64,000 bases of DNA, taken from contig NZ_SSOC01000007.1 of NCBI RefSeq assembly GCF_004801295.1, positions 149,527 through 213,526 of the forward strand, given 5' to 3'. Of this stretch, positions 1 to 8,632 are shown piece after piece. This DNA comes from Pseudothauera nasutitermitis (GTDB lineage: Bacteria > Pseudomonadota > Gammaproteobacteria > Burkholderiales > Rhodocyclaceae). The position numbers and the translations under genes are program-made. Below the pieces are notes generated by a model, which saw only the letters and a program-made list of their open reading frames with translations, was not told where the DNA came from and searched no databases. Within the stretch, counting starts at the first letter, position 1, and each line of letters begins with the position of its first letter.

Positions 1-668
1 TCCGCGCGGCGCGCGATCGCAACAAGCTCACCATCACCGCCACGCAGATGATGGAGTCGATGATCATCAGCCCGGTGCCGACGCGGGCGGAGGTCTCCGA
101 CGTGGCCAACGCGGTGCTCGATGGCACGGACGCGGTGATGCTGTCGGCCGAGACCGCCGCCGGCAAGTATCCGGTGGAGGTCGTCGAGGCGATGAGCCGG
201 GTCTGTGTGGAGGCGGAGAAATCCGCCGAGGTCACGCTCGACCGCGAGGTGCTCAACCAGGTGTTCACCCGCATCGACCAGTCGATCGCCATGGCGGCGA
301 TCTGGACCGCCTATCACCTCAAGGTGAAGGCCATCGCCTCGCTCACCCAGACCGGCTCCACCGCCCTGTGGATGAGCCGGCCGAACAGCGGCGTACCGAT
401 CTACGCACTGACACCGGAGGTGCGCGCGCGCAACCAGATGACCCTGTACCGCGCGGTCTATCCGCTGCTGATGAGCCAGCAGCACACCGACCGCGACATC
501 CTGCTGTGGGAGGCCGAACAGCTGCTGCTCGACCAGGGCGTGGTGACCTACGGCGACCTGATCGTGCTCACCATCGGCGAACCGATCGGCGCGGCGGGCG
601 GCACGAACACCCTGAAGATCGTGCGCGTGGGCGAACACCGGGCCCCCGAGGCACTGAACGCGACGTAA
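1..668 (+). CDS. pyk: pyruvate kinase, C-terminal part (5' end outside window)
   Basis: Pyruvate kinase transfers phosphate from phosphoenolpyruvate to ADP at the end of glycolysis in the cytoplasm. The reading frame is open from base 3, so the N-terminal half lies outside the window and about 221 residues are visible. The segment [11 protein letters not shown], followed by [23 protein letters not shown], is the conserved end of the TIM-barrel active-site domain. The rest is the alpha/beta C-terminal domain, ending with the usual [11 protein letters not shown] strand. The fba gene downstream is another glycolytic gene, with one lipoprotein gene between them. The identification rests on well-conserved family motifs and is secure. 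Confidence 0.96.
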   Translation, partial: RAARDRNKLTITATQMMESMIISPVPTRAEVSDVANAVLDGTDAVMLSAETAAGKYPVEVVEAMSRVCVEAEKSAEVTLDREVLNQVFTRIDQSIAMAAIWTAYHLKVKAIASLTQTGSTALWMSRPNSGVPIYALTPEVRARNQMTLYRAVYPLLMSQQHTDRDILLWEAEQLLLDQGVVTYGDLIVLTIGEPIGAAGGTNTLKIVRVGEHRAPEALNAT

Positions 669-805
669 ACGCGTAGACAACAAACGCCAAGCGTGAAGAA
701 GACCATGGGCATGCAGCGGTTGCATTTTGTTATGATTCCGCTTCCGTGGAACAACCCGCGTTCTTCGCCCGCCCCCACTCTGATCGAAATGGAGTCCATG
801 CACCC

Positions 806-1828
806 ATGAACACCAAGCTCACCCTTATCGCCTCCGCCCTGCTGGCCACGGCACTCGCCGGCTGCGTCGGCTCCATGCCCGTACGCAGCGGCGACGCGGG
901 CGCCAAGACCGCCGCCACCGGCAGCGCGGGGGGCGCCAACGCCGCCAACGCCAATTCCGAACTGGAACGCTGCGAGCGCCCGTTCGGCACCATCGCCGTG
1001 GTCGAAGACCAGAACGCCGACTGGTACCGTGTGCTGTCCGGCCAGTACCGCCTGACCTCCACGGTGCCGGTGCTGCGCCTGCTGATGCAGCAGTCCAACT
1101 GCTTCATCGTGGTCGACCGCGGCCGCGCCATGGCCAACATGGCGCAGGAGCGCGCCCTGCAGCAAAGCGGTGAGCTGCGCGCCGGCAGCAACTTCGGCAA
1201 GGGCCAGATGGTCAGCGCCGACTACTCGCTGACCCCGGAAGTGCTGTTCAGCGAACGCGGCACCGGCGGCCTGGGCGGCGTCATCGGCGCCATCGGCGGC
1301 AGCGTGGCCGGCGCCATCGCCGGCGGCATCCGCACCAACGAGGCGGCCACGCTGCTGACCCTGGTCGACAACCGCTCCGGCGTGCAGGTCGGCGTGGCCG
1401 AGGGCAGCGCCAAGAACACCGACTTCAGCCTCGGCGGCCTGGCCATCGGCGGCGGCGCGGGCGCGGGCCTGGGCGGCTACACCAACACCCCGCAGGGCAA
1501 GGTGATCGCCGGCGCCTTCATGGATTCGTACAACCAGCTGGTGCGTGCGCTGCGCGAATACACCGCGCAGACCATGGGCGACCGCGGCCTCGGCACCGGC
1601 GGCCGCCTCGGCGTGGATGGCGCATCCCAGCAGGGCGGCTACTCCGGCGCGCGGCTCAGCGCCAAGGATGCGCAGAGCCGTCTCAACGAGCTGGGCTTCG
1701 ACGTCGGCACGCCGGACGGCAAGATCGGCCCGCGTACCCAGGCCGCTCTGCGCGAATTCCAGAGCGAACGCGGCATTCCCGTGACCGGCCGGCTGGACGC
1801 CACCACCCAGGCCGAACTGCTGCGCTGA
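806..1828 (+). CDS. CsgG/HfaB-like lipoprotein with C-terminal peptidoglycan-binding domain
   Basis: This is a 340-residue predicted outer-membrane lipoprotein. The chosen ATG begins MNTKLTLIASALLATALAGC, a lipoprotein signal with the lipobox LAGC; an in-frame ATG 60 bases upstream would bury it. Residues of roughly 40-240 resemble the CsgG/HfaB family (a GTIAVVEDQ strand, 'FIVVDRGRAM' and a glycine-rich membrane stretch GGVIGAIGGSVAGAIAGG). The last 60 residues (DAQSRLNELGFDVGTPDGKI onward) are a peptidoglycan_binding_1 repeat. CsgG-type proteins form secretion channels or anchor surface structures; no curli-like or holdfast gene is adjacent, so the substrate is unknown. The combination suggests a channel or scaffold tethered to the cell wall. 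Confidence 0.72.
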   Translation: MNTKLTLIASALLATALAGCVGSMPVRSGDAGAKTAATGSAGGANAANANSELERCERPFGTIAVVEDQNADWYRVLSGQYRLTSTVPVLRLLMQQSNCFIVVDRGRAMANMAQERALQQSGELRAGSNFGKGQMVSADYSLTPEVLFSERGTGGLGGVIGAIGGSVAGAIAGGIRTNEAATLLTLVDNRSGVQVGVAEGSAKNTDFSLGGLAIGGGAGAGLGGYTNTPQGKVIAGAFMDSYNQLVRALREYTAQTMGDRGLGTGGRLGVDGASQQGGYSGARLSAKDAQSRLNELGFDVGTPDGKIGPRTQAALREFQSERGIPVTGRLDATTQAELLR

Positions 1829-1854
1829 CCCGCGCCGCCGACCCGGCGACCCCC

Positions 1855-1885
1855 ACGGCCCGGCTCGTCCGGGCCGTTGTTCTTT
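1855..1885 (+). terminator. rho-independent terminator after the CsgG-like gene
   Basis: Nine-base perfect stem (ACGGCCCGG / CCGGGCCGT) with a 5-base loop, followed by TTGTTCTTT. It separates the lipoprotein gene from fba. Confidence 0.75.
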
Positions 1886-2020
1886 GCGGCCCCGGCCATG
1901 CGTTACGCACCGTTGCGAAGGCCGCCGCGAGCACCCCCGCATCGTGTATTAAAATGGCCGCCAGATCCGCCGCGCCACCGGCGTCCGGCACTCACGCACC
2001 GCATCACCCAGGAGATTTTC

Positions 2021-3085
2021 ATGCCCCTCGTTTCCATGCGCCAGCTTCTCGACCACGCTGCGGAACACAGCTACGGCCTGCCGGCGTTCAACGTGAACAA
2101 CCTGGAGCAGGTCCAGGCCATCATGGAAGCCGCCGCCGAAACCGACAGCCCGGTGATCATGCAGGCCTCCGCCGGTGCGCGCAAATACGCGGGCGAAGCC
2201 TTCCTGCGCCACCTGATCGACGCGGCCGTCGAGGCCTATCCGAACATCCCGGTGGTGATGCACCAGGACCACGGCCAGTCTCCGGCGGTGTGCATGGCGG
2301 CGATCCGCTCCGGTTTCTCCAGCGTGATGATGGACGGTTCCCTGCTGGAAGACGGCAAGACCCCCTCCTCCTACGAATACAACGTCGCGGTGAGCCGCGA
2401 GGTGGTGAAGTTCTCCCACGCCATCGGCGTCACCGTGGAAGCCGAACTGGGGTGTCTGGGCTCGCTGGAAACCGGCCAGGCCGGGGAAGAGGACGGCATC
2501 GGCGCGGAAGGCACGCTGGACCACTCCATGCTGCTCACCGACCCCGACCAGGCCGCCGACTTCGTCAAGCAGACCGACTGTGACGCGCTGGCCATCGCCA
2601 TCGGCACCAGCCACGGCGCCTACAAGTTCAGCCGCAAGCCCACCGGCGACATCCTCGCCATCGATCGCATCAAGGCCATCCACGCGCGCATCCCCAACAC
2701 CCATCTGGTGATGCACGGCTCCTCCTCGGTACCGCAGGAACTGCTGGAAATCATCCGCCAGTACGGCGGCGACATGAAGGAGACCTACGGCGTGCCGGTC
2801 GAGGAAATCGTCCAGGGCATCAAGTACGGCGTGCGCAAGATCAACATCGACACCGACATCCGCCTGGCGATGACCGGCGCGGTGCGCAAGTTCATGGTGG
2901 AAAACCCCGCCAAGTTCGACCCGCGCGAATTCCTCAAGCCCGCGCGCGAAGCCGCCAAGCAGGTGTGCAAGGCACGCTTCGAAGCCTTCGGCTGCGCCGG
3001 CCAGGCCAGCCGCATCCGGCCGGTTTCCCTCGAACGCATCGCCGCGCGCTACAAGGCCGGCGAACTGACCCAGGTCGTGCGCTGA
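2021..3085 (+). CDS. fba: fructose-bisphosphate aldolase, class II (CbbA/Fba type)
   Basis: This zinc-dependent enzyme of 354 residues splits fructose-1,6-bisphosphate into dihydroxyacetone phosphate and glyceraldehyde-3-phosphate, and runs in reverse in gluconeogenesis. The ATG at 2021 follows AGGAGATTTTC and gives the typical start [19 protein letters not shown]. Visible motifs are HQDHGQ (catalytic Asp and zinc-binding His), EAELGCLG, the phosphate-binding segment MHGSSSVP, and [11 protein letters not shown]. The length is typical of the long class II form found in betaproteobacteria and autotrophs. The gene stands between two strong terminators, so it is probably transcribed alone. Confidence 0.97.
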   Translation: MPLVSMRQLLDHAAEHSYGLPAFNVNNLEQVQAIMEAAAETDSPVIMQASAGARKYAGEAFLRHLIDAAVEAYPNIPVVMHQDHGQSPAVCMAAIRSGFSSVMMDGSLLEDGKTPSSYEYNVAVSREVVKFSHAIGVTVEAELGCLGSLETGQAGEEDGIGAEGTLDHSMLLTDPDQAADFVKQTDCDALAIAIGTSHGAYKFSRKPTGDILAIDRIKAIHARIPNTHLVMHGSSSVPQELLEIIRQYGGDMKETYGVPVEEIVQGIKYGVRKINIDTDIRLAMTGAVRKFMVENPAKFDPREFLKPAREAAKQVCKARFEAFGCAGQASRIRPVSLERIAARYKAGELTQVVR

Positions 3086-3108
3086 CCCCGGCACATCCGC
3101 TCTGCCCG

Positions 3109-3138
3109 AAACGCGCCCCGTGGGGCGCGTTTTGTTTT
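3109..3138 (+). terminator. strong rho-independent terminator of fba
   Basis: Eleven-base palindrome AAACGCGCCCC / GGGGCGCGTTT around a GT centre, running into TTTGTTTT. Confidence 0.88.
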
Positions 3139-3234
3139 GCGCGACACGCATGACGGGCGGGATCGCGCTGCGCAGCCGGAACAAAATTGGCACATAATCG
3201 CGCAATTCCCTTCCCCCGCACTGCGAGCGCTCCG

Positions 3235-3906
3235 ATGTCCAAGGCCAACGTCAAACTGCAGCTCTCCTTCGATCTGGACATCGCGGTGCCCGAACGCTTG
3301 CTGGAGCTCGATCACGAATCGCTCTGCAAGACCTTCAGCGAAGTCCTCGGCAGCATGGTGTTCCAGGGCCTGCCCACGGTGGCCGGCAAGCAACTGGCCA
3401 AGGCCGGCGGCAGCATCGTCGCCCATCACTACCACCTGTCGGCGGGCATCCTCGGCGCGCCGACGCTCGAACGCGATCTGCTGGTCGCCGCCGCCCCCCA
3501 CCTCACCGACGAGGAGCTGGAGCAACTCGCCCGCCGCACCCAGGGCAAGCTGCCGGAATCCCCGGAGGAACTGCAACGCCACCTGCGCCGCCAGGCGCTC
3601 AAGCTGGTCAACGACTACCGCATGGTGCCGTGCTTCGTGGCCGCCCGCCTGACCTCGGGCAGCGACGCGAAGCTCGAAGGCAAGCTCAATCTGACCAACG
3701 GCAGCGTGCTGATCGGCGAGCGCGACCGCCAGAGCCGCCTGCAGGCCAACCAGGGGCCGATCGTGGTCGAGCCGCTGGGCACCGAGGTGCAGCTCGAGGC
3801 CGCCTGCGCGGGCCATACCCTGAGCGGCCCGGTGATCGAGGTCAGCGTCGCGCAGATCGCCATCCACCGCGATCCGCTGATCCGCGTCTGGCAGCAGCAG
3901 GGCTGA
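3235..3906 (+). CDS. conserved hypothetical protein (223 aa)
   Basis: I do not recognise a family. The ATG at 3235 (MSKANVKLQLSFDLDI) is preferred over an in-frame TTG at 3187. The protein is soluble, with no signal peptide or membrane segment. An N-terminal half rich in helix (ERLLELDHESLCKTFSEVLG) is followed by a linker and a C-terminal half of beta strands (KLNLTNGSVLIGERDRQSR, then VEVSVAQIAIHR-like strands). There is a single cysteine. Codon use matches the neighbours, and the ORF is followed after 10 bases by the GGCT-like gene, so the two may be co-transcribed. Confidence 0.6.
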   Translation: MSKANVKLQLSFDLDIAVPERLLELDHESLCKTFSEVLGSMVFQGLPTVAGKQLAKAGGSIVAHHYHLSAGILGAPTLERDLLVAAAPHLTDEELEQLARRTQGKLPESPEELQRHLRRQALKLVNDYRMVPCFVAARLTSGSDAKLEGKLNLTNGSVLIGERDRQSRLQANQGPIVVEPLGTEVQLEAACAGHTLSGPVIEVSVAQIAIHRDPLIRVWQQQG

Positions 3907-3916
3907 GGCGGCGGTG

Positions 3917-4333
3917 ATGCCGGCGTCCTGCTTCACCTACGGCTCGCTGATGTGCGAGGACATCATGACCCACGTGGCGGGCGTGGCGCTGGATTCCTCG
4001 CAAGCCACCCTGGCGGGCCATGCCCGCCATCCCGTGCGCGGCGAGCACTACCCGGCCATCGTCCCGCGCGCGGGCGCCCGGGTGGAAGGCCGCCTGTACT
4101 TCGCGGTGGACGCGGCCGCCTTCGCCCGCCTCGATGCGTTCGAGGGCGATCTGTACCTGCGCTCCACGGTGGATGTCTGCCTGCCCGATGGGCGTGTGGT
4201 GGCGGCCCAGGCCTATCTGCTGCGGCCTGCCCACACCGGCCTGCTGGAACCGGGCGAGTGGGATTTCGCGGCCTTCCTCGCGGACGGCAAGACGCGCTTC
4301 CAGAAACGCTACCTGGGCTTCAGCCGGCTCTGA
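3917..4333 (+). CDS. gamma-glutamylcyclotransferase-like (GGCT/AIG2 family) protein
   Basis: Protein of 138 residues of the GGCT/AIG2 fold. The N-terminus FTYGSLMCEDIM carries the YGSL substrate-loop motif of the family, and LDAFEGDLYLRSTVDV corresponds to the segment with the catalytic acidic residue (E of FEG). Family members form 5-oxoproline from gamma-glutamyl amines or peptides; many bacterial members have no proven substrate. Start is ATG 3917, immediately after a possible GTG at 3914. The 3' end faces the diguanylate cyclase gene across a 15-base gap (convergent). Confidence 0.8.
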   Translation: MPASCFTYGSLMCEDIMTHVAGVALDSSQATLAGHARHPVRGEHYPAIVPRAGARVEGRLYFAVDAAAFARLDAFEGDLYLRSTVDVCLPDGRVVAAQAYLLRPAHTGLLEPGEWDFAAFLADGKTRFQKRYLGFSRL

Positions 4334-4348
4334 GTCCAACCGCTGGGG

Positions 4349-6208
4349 TCAATACGACTCGGCGTGGCCTTCCCACATGCCCGGCAGGAAGCGCACCACG
4401 CGGTTGCGCCCCTGCTCCTTGGCCCGGTACAGCGCCACGTCGGCGAACTTCACCGCCTGCCAGAAGGTTTCCGCGTCGTCCGGGAACATCGACAGGCCGA
4501 TCGAGATGGTCTTCTGCAGCACCGCGCCGGACACCTGCACCTTGAGCTTCTCGACCGCCGCACGGATGTTCTCGGCGACCCGCTCCGCACCTTCCGGCGT
4601 GGCCTCCTGCAGCACGATGAGGAATTCCTCGCCGCCGAAGCGGATCACCATGTCGGACGCGCGCACGGCCTGGCGCAGCACGCCGGAAAGCGCCTTCAGC
4701 ACCGCGTCGCCGGCATCGTGCCCGAAGGTGTCGTTGACCACCTTGAAGTAGTCGAGGTCGAGCACCAGGATGGCCAGCGAGATGTCGCGCCGGCGCGCCG
4801 AGGCGATCAGCGTGTCGGCGTACTCCTCCAGGAAGCGGCGGTTGTTCAGCCCGGTCATCGCATCGCGCAACGACGAATCGCGCAGCGTCTCGGTGAGCCG
4901 CTTGGCCTCCAGCACCGGCGCCATCTCGCGCACATACACGTGGATGAACGCTGTCAGCTCGATGAGATGCGCGGCCTCCTGTTCCGGCACCACCAGTTGC
5001 ACCACGCTGCCCACCGAGCCGGACTGGATGATCGGCATGCAGTAATGGCGGTGCCCCTGCCCGTCGCCCGGCCGAAAGGCATAACAGATGCCCGGCTGCT
5101 TCAGGCCGTCGACCGGATGGCCGGAGCGCTTGGCCCGGCACATTTCGGAACGCACCAGGATCTGTGGATCGCACCAGCGGCAGGCCGCGCCGGCCTCGCC
5201 ATCGACCTGGATGGGCATCATCTGCTTGGCGCCGCTGGCTTCGTAGATGGAATAGCTGCGCACGTCGAAACGTTCGGAGAGGATCTGCCCGAAGCGGTCG
5301 TAGATCTCGGCCTTGGTCTCGTCCTCCTCGATGGCCTGCTTGAACACGGAGGCATCCGCCAGGCTGTTGACCATGTCGATGGTCGCTTCCAGCTTGTTTT
5401 CGTCCTGCAGCGGACTGCGCCCGGTAAGCTGGGAAACCCGCTGGGTAATGCGCTCCAGCCCGCCGTCCAGATAACTGAGCAGACGGTTGGTATCGTTGGC
5501 GATCTGACCGATCTCGTCATCCGGATAGGCGGAAATCTGGCTCTTGAAGTCGCCCTTCAACGCGCGCTGCACGGCCACCTCGACATCGCGCGCGGCCTCG
5601 CCCACCGGACGCATGATGCGCCGCACGAGGGCCACCGCCAGCAGGGTGAACAGCGCAACGACCGCCACCAGGCCGAACACCGTGAGCAGCGCGCGCTCCT
5701 TCAGGTCGGTGATCGACATCTCCATGGTCACCGCGCCCAGCACCGCGCCTTCCGGCACGTTGTGGCACTGCAGGCAATTGGGCGTGCCCTCGGTGGTGGC
5801 GGCGAACGGGATGGTGCCGCGGAACAGCGTGTCGCCCTCCACCTCGCGCAGTTCATAGCGCGGCCGGCCGTCGGCCAGCACCGCGCGCTCGATCTCGTCG
5901 GCCGGCAGCTCGCGCACTAGGCCATCGCCGAACTGCTGGCTGACGGCGGGCGAGCGCACCACGCGCGCAACCGACAGTCCCTGCACTTCCATCAGGCGGG
6001 CGAGGAACTGTTCGCGGTGCTGGATGGTGCCCTGGATCATCGCCTCGGTCAGGTGCACACGCACCACCTCGGCAGCGGTGCGCACGTGCGCGGACGACGA
6101 GTTGATCGAAAACAGACGGAATGCGTACAGGCTGATGGCCACCAGCATCACCAGGATGCCCAGCGCGACCGCGGCAAACAGGAGCGTCACCTTGCTGTTC
6201 AGATTCAT
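4349..6208 (-). CDS. membrane diguanylate cyclase with periplasmic c-haem motif, HAMP and Cys-rich sensor domain
   Basis: A 619-residue GGDEF protein predicted to make cyclic di-GMP from two GTP. Residues 7-30 are a membrane segment. Residues about 35-172 form a periplasmic domain ending with CLQCH (145-149), a c-type haem attachment motif as in DUF3365/Tll0287-like sensors. A second membrane segment (about 174-197) leads into a HAMP linker. The middle part is GAF-like and holds five or six cysteines (CRWC, EMC, GIC, HYC). The C-terminal GGDEF domain has the active signature GGEEF (525-529) and an RASD inhibitory site five residues before it, so product inhibition is expected. Output is probably set by a redox, gas or haem-related cue, which is an inference. 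Confidence 0.92.
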   Translation of the reverse strand: MNLNSKVTLLFAAVALGILVMLVAISLYAFRLFSINSSSAHVRTAAEVVRVHLTEAMIQGTIQHREQFLARLMEVQGLSVARVVRSPAVSQQFGDGLVRELPADEIERAVLADGRPRYELREVEGDTLFRGTIPFAATTEGTPNCLQCHNVPEGAVLGAVTMEMSITDLKERALLTVFGLVAVVALFTLLAVALVRRIMRPVGEAARDVEVAVQRALKGDFKSQISAYPDDEIGQIANDTNRLLSYLDGGLERITQRVSQLTGRSPLQDENKLEATIDMVNSLADASVFKQAIEEDETKAEIYDRFGQILSERFDVRSYSIYEASGAKQMMPIQVDGEAGAACRWCDPQILVRSEMCRAKRSGHPVDGLKQPGICYAFRPGDGQGHRHYCMPIIQSGSVGSVVQLVVPEQEAAHLIELTAFIHVYVREMAPVLEAKRLTETLRDSSLRDAMTGLNNRRFLEEYADTLIASARRRDISLAILVLDLDYFKVVNDTFGHDAGDAVLKALSGVLRQAVRASDMVIRFGGEEFLIVLQEATPEGAERVAENIRAAVEKLKVQVSGAVLQKTISIGLSMFPDDAETFWQAVKFADVALYRAKEQGRNRVVRFLPGMWEGHAESY

Positions 6209-6612
6209 GCTACCGCAACCCTCCCCCGGGATCCCGCCGCTTCGGCCATGCGTTTTCTGACTTTCGGATTATGCCTGCAAAACCATGCCAGAAGTATGGA
6301 TAGTCGTATTTTTCCCAGAAACGGCAGGGGATTCACCAAAAAATCCACACTCCGGAAGGCAGGCCTCCGCACCCCATCCAAAAGCATTCCATGCCCCCTT
6401 CCGCACACCGGGCGGAAATGCTCCTGGAGGTCCGCCGGCATCTCGTCCCGCCGTGCCCGGCCAACCCGTGCGGAACGGACGCCTTTCTCCCGTTTGACAT
6501 GCTTTTACAAATTGGTAACGCCCGGATACCGCGTTCCCCCGGCGCGCGCTGCACCATATGCGCGGGACACCGTCCACCCGACACGCCCTTCCACCCGCAG
6601 AGGACAACCATC
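6209..6612. other. divergent intergenic region between diguanylate cyclase and OmpA-like lipoprotein
   Basis: 404 bases without a convincing gene. Short ORFs here have no recognisable content. It should hold the promoters of both flanking divergent genes. A TTGACA hexamer occurs at 6494-6499. Confidence 0.5.
6494..6522 (+). promoter_or_regulatory. candidate sigma-70 promoter of the OmpA-like gene
   Basis: A perfect -35 hexamer TTGACA (6494-6499) lies about 115 bases before the start codon. The matching -10 position (about TAACGC) is poor, so the assignment is tentative. Confidence 0.3.
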
Positions 6613-7263
6613 ATGAAAAAACTCTTCATCATCCCGCTGGCGGCGCTGCTGATCGGCGGTTGCGCCACCAATCCCTACACCGGCGAACATGCGAACACCG
6701 CGCGCGGCGCCACCATCGGCGCGGGCGCCGGCGCCATCCTCGGTGGCGTGGTGTCCAGCCGCGGAGACCGCAACAAGGGCGTGCTGATCGGTACGGCGGT
6801 GGGCGCCACGGTCGGCGGGCTGATCGGCCGCCAGATGGACCAGCAGGAAGCCGAATTGCGCCGCGAGATGGCCGGCAGCGGCGTGGAGGTGGTGCGCGAA
6901 GGCGACACGATCCGCCTGCAGGCGCCGGAAAACATCACCTTCGACACCAACCGCGCCGACGTGAAGCCGCAATTCCAGCCGGTGCTCACCCAGCTGGCCA
7001 GCAGCATCCGCCAGTACCCGGGCACCGTGGTGCAGGTCGAGGGCCACACCGATTCGACCGGTTCAGCCGCCTACAACCAGACGCTGTCGGAAAACCGCGC
7101 TACCAGCGTGCGCAGCTATCTGATCCAGCAGGGCGTGGACGGCGGCCGGGTGGGCGCCGTGGGGTACGGCCTGACCCGCCCGGTCGCCGACAACAGCACG
7201 GCGGCGGGGCGTGCGCAGAACCGCCGGGTGGAAATCCTGATCGTGCCCGAGCAGCAGCCCTGA
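6613..7263 (+). CDS. OmpA-family lipoprotein with glycine-zipper region
   Basis: A 216-residue lipoprotein. MKKLFIIPLAALLIGGCATN has a lipobox (IGGC), which fixes the ATG at 6613. Residues about 30-75 are a glycine-zipper (GATIGAGAGAILGGVVSSRG and a second GTAVGATVGGLIG run) that may insert in the membrane. Residues about 95-215 are an OmpA C-terminal peptidoglycan-binding domain: ENITFDTNRADVKPQFQPVL, VEGHTDSTGS, LSENRATSVRSYL and GRAQNRRVEI. It resembles YiaD/Pal-like envelope tethers. It is an isolated gene between a divergent and a convergent neighbour. Confidence 0.88.
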   Translation: MKKLFIIPLAALLIGGCATNPYTGEHANTARGATIGAGAGAILGGVVSSRGDRNKGVLIGTAVGATVGGLIGRQMDQQEAELRREMAGSGVEVVREGDTIRLQAPENITFDTNRADVKPQFQPVLTQLASSIRQYPGTVVQVEGHTDSTGSAAYNQTLSENRATSVRSYLIQQGVDGGRVGAVGYGLTRPVADNSTAAGRAQNRRVEILIVPEQQP

Positions 7264-7282
7264 GGCCCCACCGCGCGGCGGC

Positions 7283-8632
7283 TCAGGCCGCCGCGCGGCG
7301 CACCCACCACAGCAAGGGCAGGCCGAGCAGCAGTACCGCCACGCCGACCATCGCCCCCAGCCCGGTATAGACCAGGCTGGAATACAGCAGGTACGCGCAG
7401 CTCAGGCAGAACAGCGCGGGTTTGAACGGATACAGCGGCGCGCGAAACGGCCGCTCCAGCCCGGCGTCGCGCCGGCGCAGAACGAAATACGCGATGCCCA
7501 CCAGCAGCAGGAACAGCCAGAACACCGGCGCGGTGTATTCCACCATGGCCTGGAAGCCGTCGTTCATGAACGAACCGAAGAGCACCAGCGCCAGGGCGAT
7601 GCCGCTTTGCGTCAGGATCGCCACGCGCGGCGTGTTGACGCGCGCGCTCCACGCACCCAGCCTGCGCAGCGCACGCATGTCCTCGCCCAGCGCGTGATAG
7701 ACGCGCGCGCCGGTGAAGATGGTGCCGTTGAGCGTGCTCAGCGCCGTGCAGCAGATCACCGCGCTGAGCAGCCAGGCGGCCTGCTCGCCGAGCGCCACGC
7801 GCATCATGTCCGCCCCCACCGCCTCGCTGCGGCGCAGGGCTTCCAGCCCGAGCACCTGCAAGAAGGCCAGATTGACCAGCAGATACACCGTGGCGATGCA
7901 CAGCGTGCCGATCACCAGCACGCGCACCATGTCGCGGCGCACATCGCGCACCTCGGCGGACAGGTAGGCCGCCTCGTTCCACCCTCCGTAGGTCAGCAGG
8001 ATGAACACCAGCGCCAACCCGGGCGCCACGCTGGCGGCCGCGGCTCCAGGCACCCCGACGCCCGCGGCGGGCAGTTCACCGGCCGCGCCGGGCGTGCTCA
8101 GGCCGGCCAGGGCCACCGCCAGCACCGCAGCCAGGGTCACCCAGGTAAGCAGCTGCTGGGCGCGCTTGCCGTGGAAGGTGCCGGCCAGGTTCAGCAGCGT
8201 CAGCGCGATCAGCGCGCCGGCCGCGTACAGCGCCGAGCCGTGCGGGCCGAGCGCATGCAATTGCTGGGCATAGTCGCCGAACACGAAGGCCACCGCGGCG
8301 ATGGCCCCGGTCTGGATCACCGAGATGCGCGCCCAGGCGAACAGGAAACCCACCGGCTGGCCGAAGGCGCGGGTGAGGAAATGGTATTCGCCGCCGGTGC
8401 TCGGGTAGGTGGCGGACAGTTCTGCATACACCAGCGCGCCGGCCAGGGTGATGAGCCCGCCGAGCAGCCAGATGCCGATGAAGGCCGCTTCGCTCCCCAC
8501 GTTGGCGGCCACCAGCGGCGGCGTCTTGAAGATGCCGATGCCGACGACGATGCCCACCATGATGGCCACGCCGTCGGCCACCGACAGGCTGCGGCGCGGT
8601 ACCGCAGCCGCCGGGCCCGCCGGCGTGTTCAC
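7283..8632 (-). CDS. APC-family amino acid permease
   Basis: A 449-residue inner-membrane transporter of the amino acid-polyamine-organocation superfamily with about twelve hydrophobic segments. The first helix contains VGIVVGIGIFKTPPLVAANV, the unwound Gly-rich helix of the APC fold, followed by AGALVYAELSATYPSTGGEY, a hallmark of LAT/YjeH-type permeases. A GTG start at 8632 is chosen because it overlaps the stop of the upstream methyltransferase gene as GTGA, an arrangement typical of translational coupling. An upstream extension would read through the methyltransferase. The substrate cannot be deduced. Confidence 0.88.
   Translation of the reverse strand: MNTPAGPAAAVPRRSLSVADGVAIMVGIVVGIGIFKTPPLVAANVGSEAAFIGIWLLGGLITLAGALVYAELSATYPSTGGEYHFLTRAFGQPVGFLFAWARISVIQTGAIAAVAFVFGDYAQQLHALGPHGSALYAAGALIALTLLNLAGTFHGKRAQQLLTWVTLAAVLAVALAGLSTPGAAGELPAAGVGVPGAAAASVAPGLALVFILLTYGGWNEAAYLSAEVRDVRRDMVRVLVIGTLCIATVYLLVNLAFLQVLGLEALRRSEAVGADMMRVALGEQAAWLLSAVICCTALSTLNGTIFTGARVYHALGEDMRALRRLGAWSARVNTPRVAILTQSGIALALVLFGSFMNDGFQAMVEYTAPVFWLFLLLVGIAYFVLRRRDAGLERPFRAPLYPFKPALFCLSCAYLLYSSLVYTGLGAMVGVAVLLLGLPLLWWVRRAAA

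Noticed and set aside
548..1942. A 464-codon open frame antisense to the CsgG-like gene
   Set aside because: No family content; it would erase a lipoprotein gene with a clear signal.
3187..3205. TGGCAC upstream of the hypothetical gene at 3235 as a sigma-54 site
   Set aside because: The -12 element TTGCW is missing at the required spacing.
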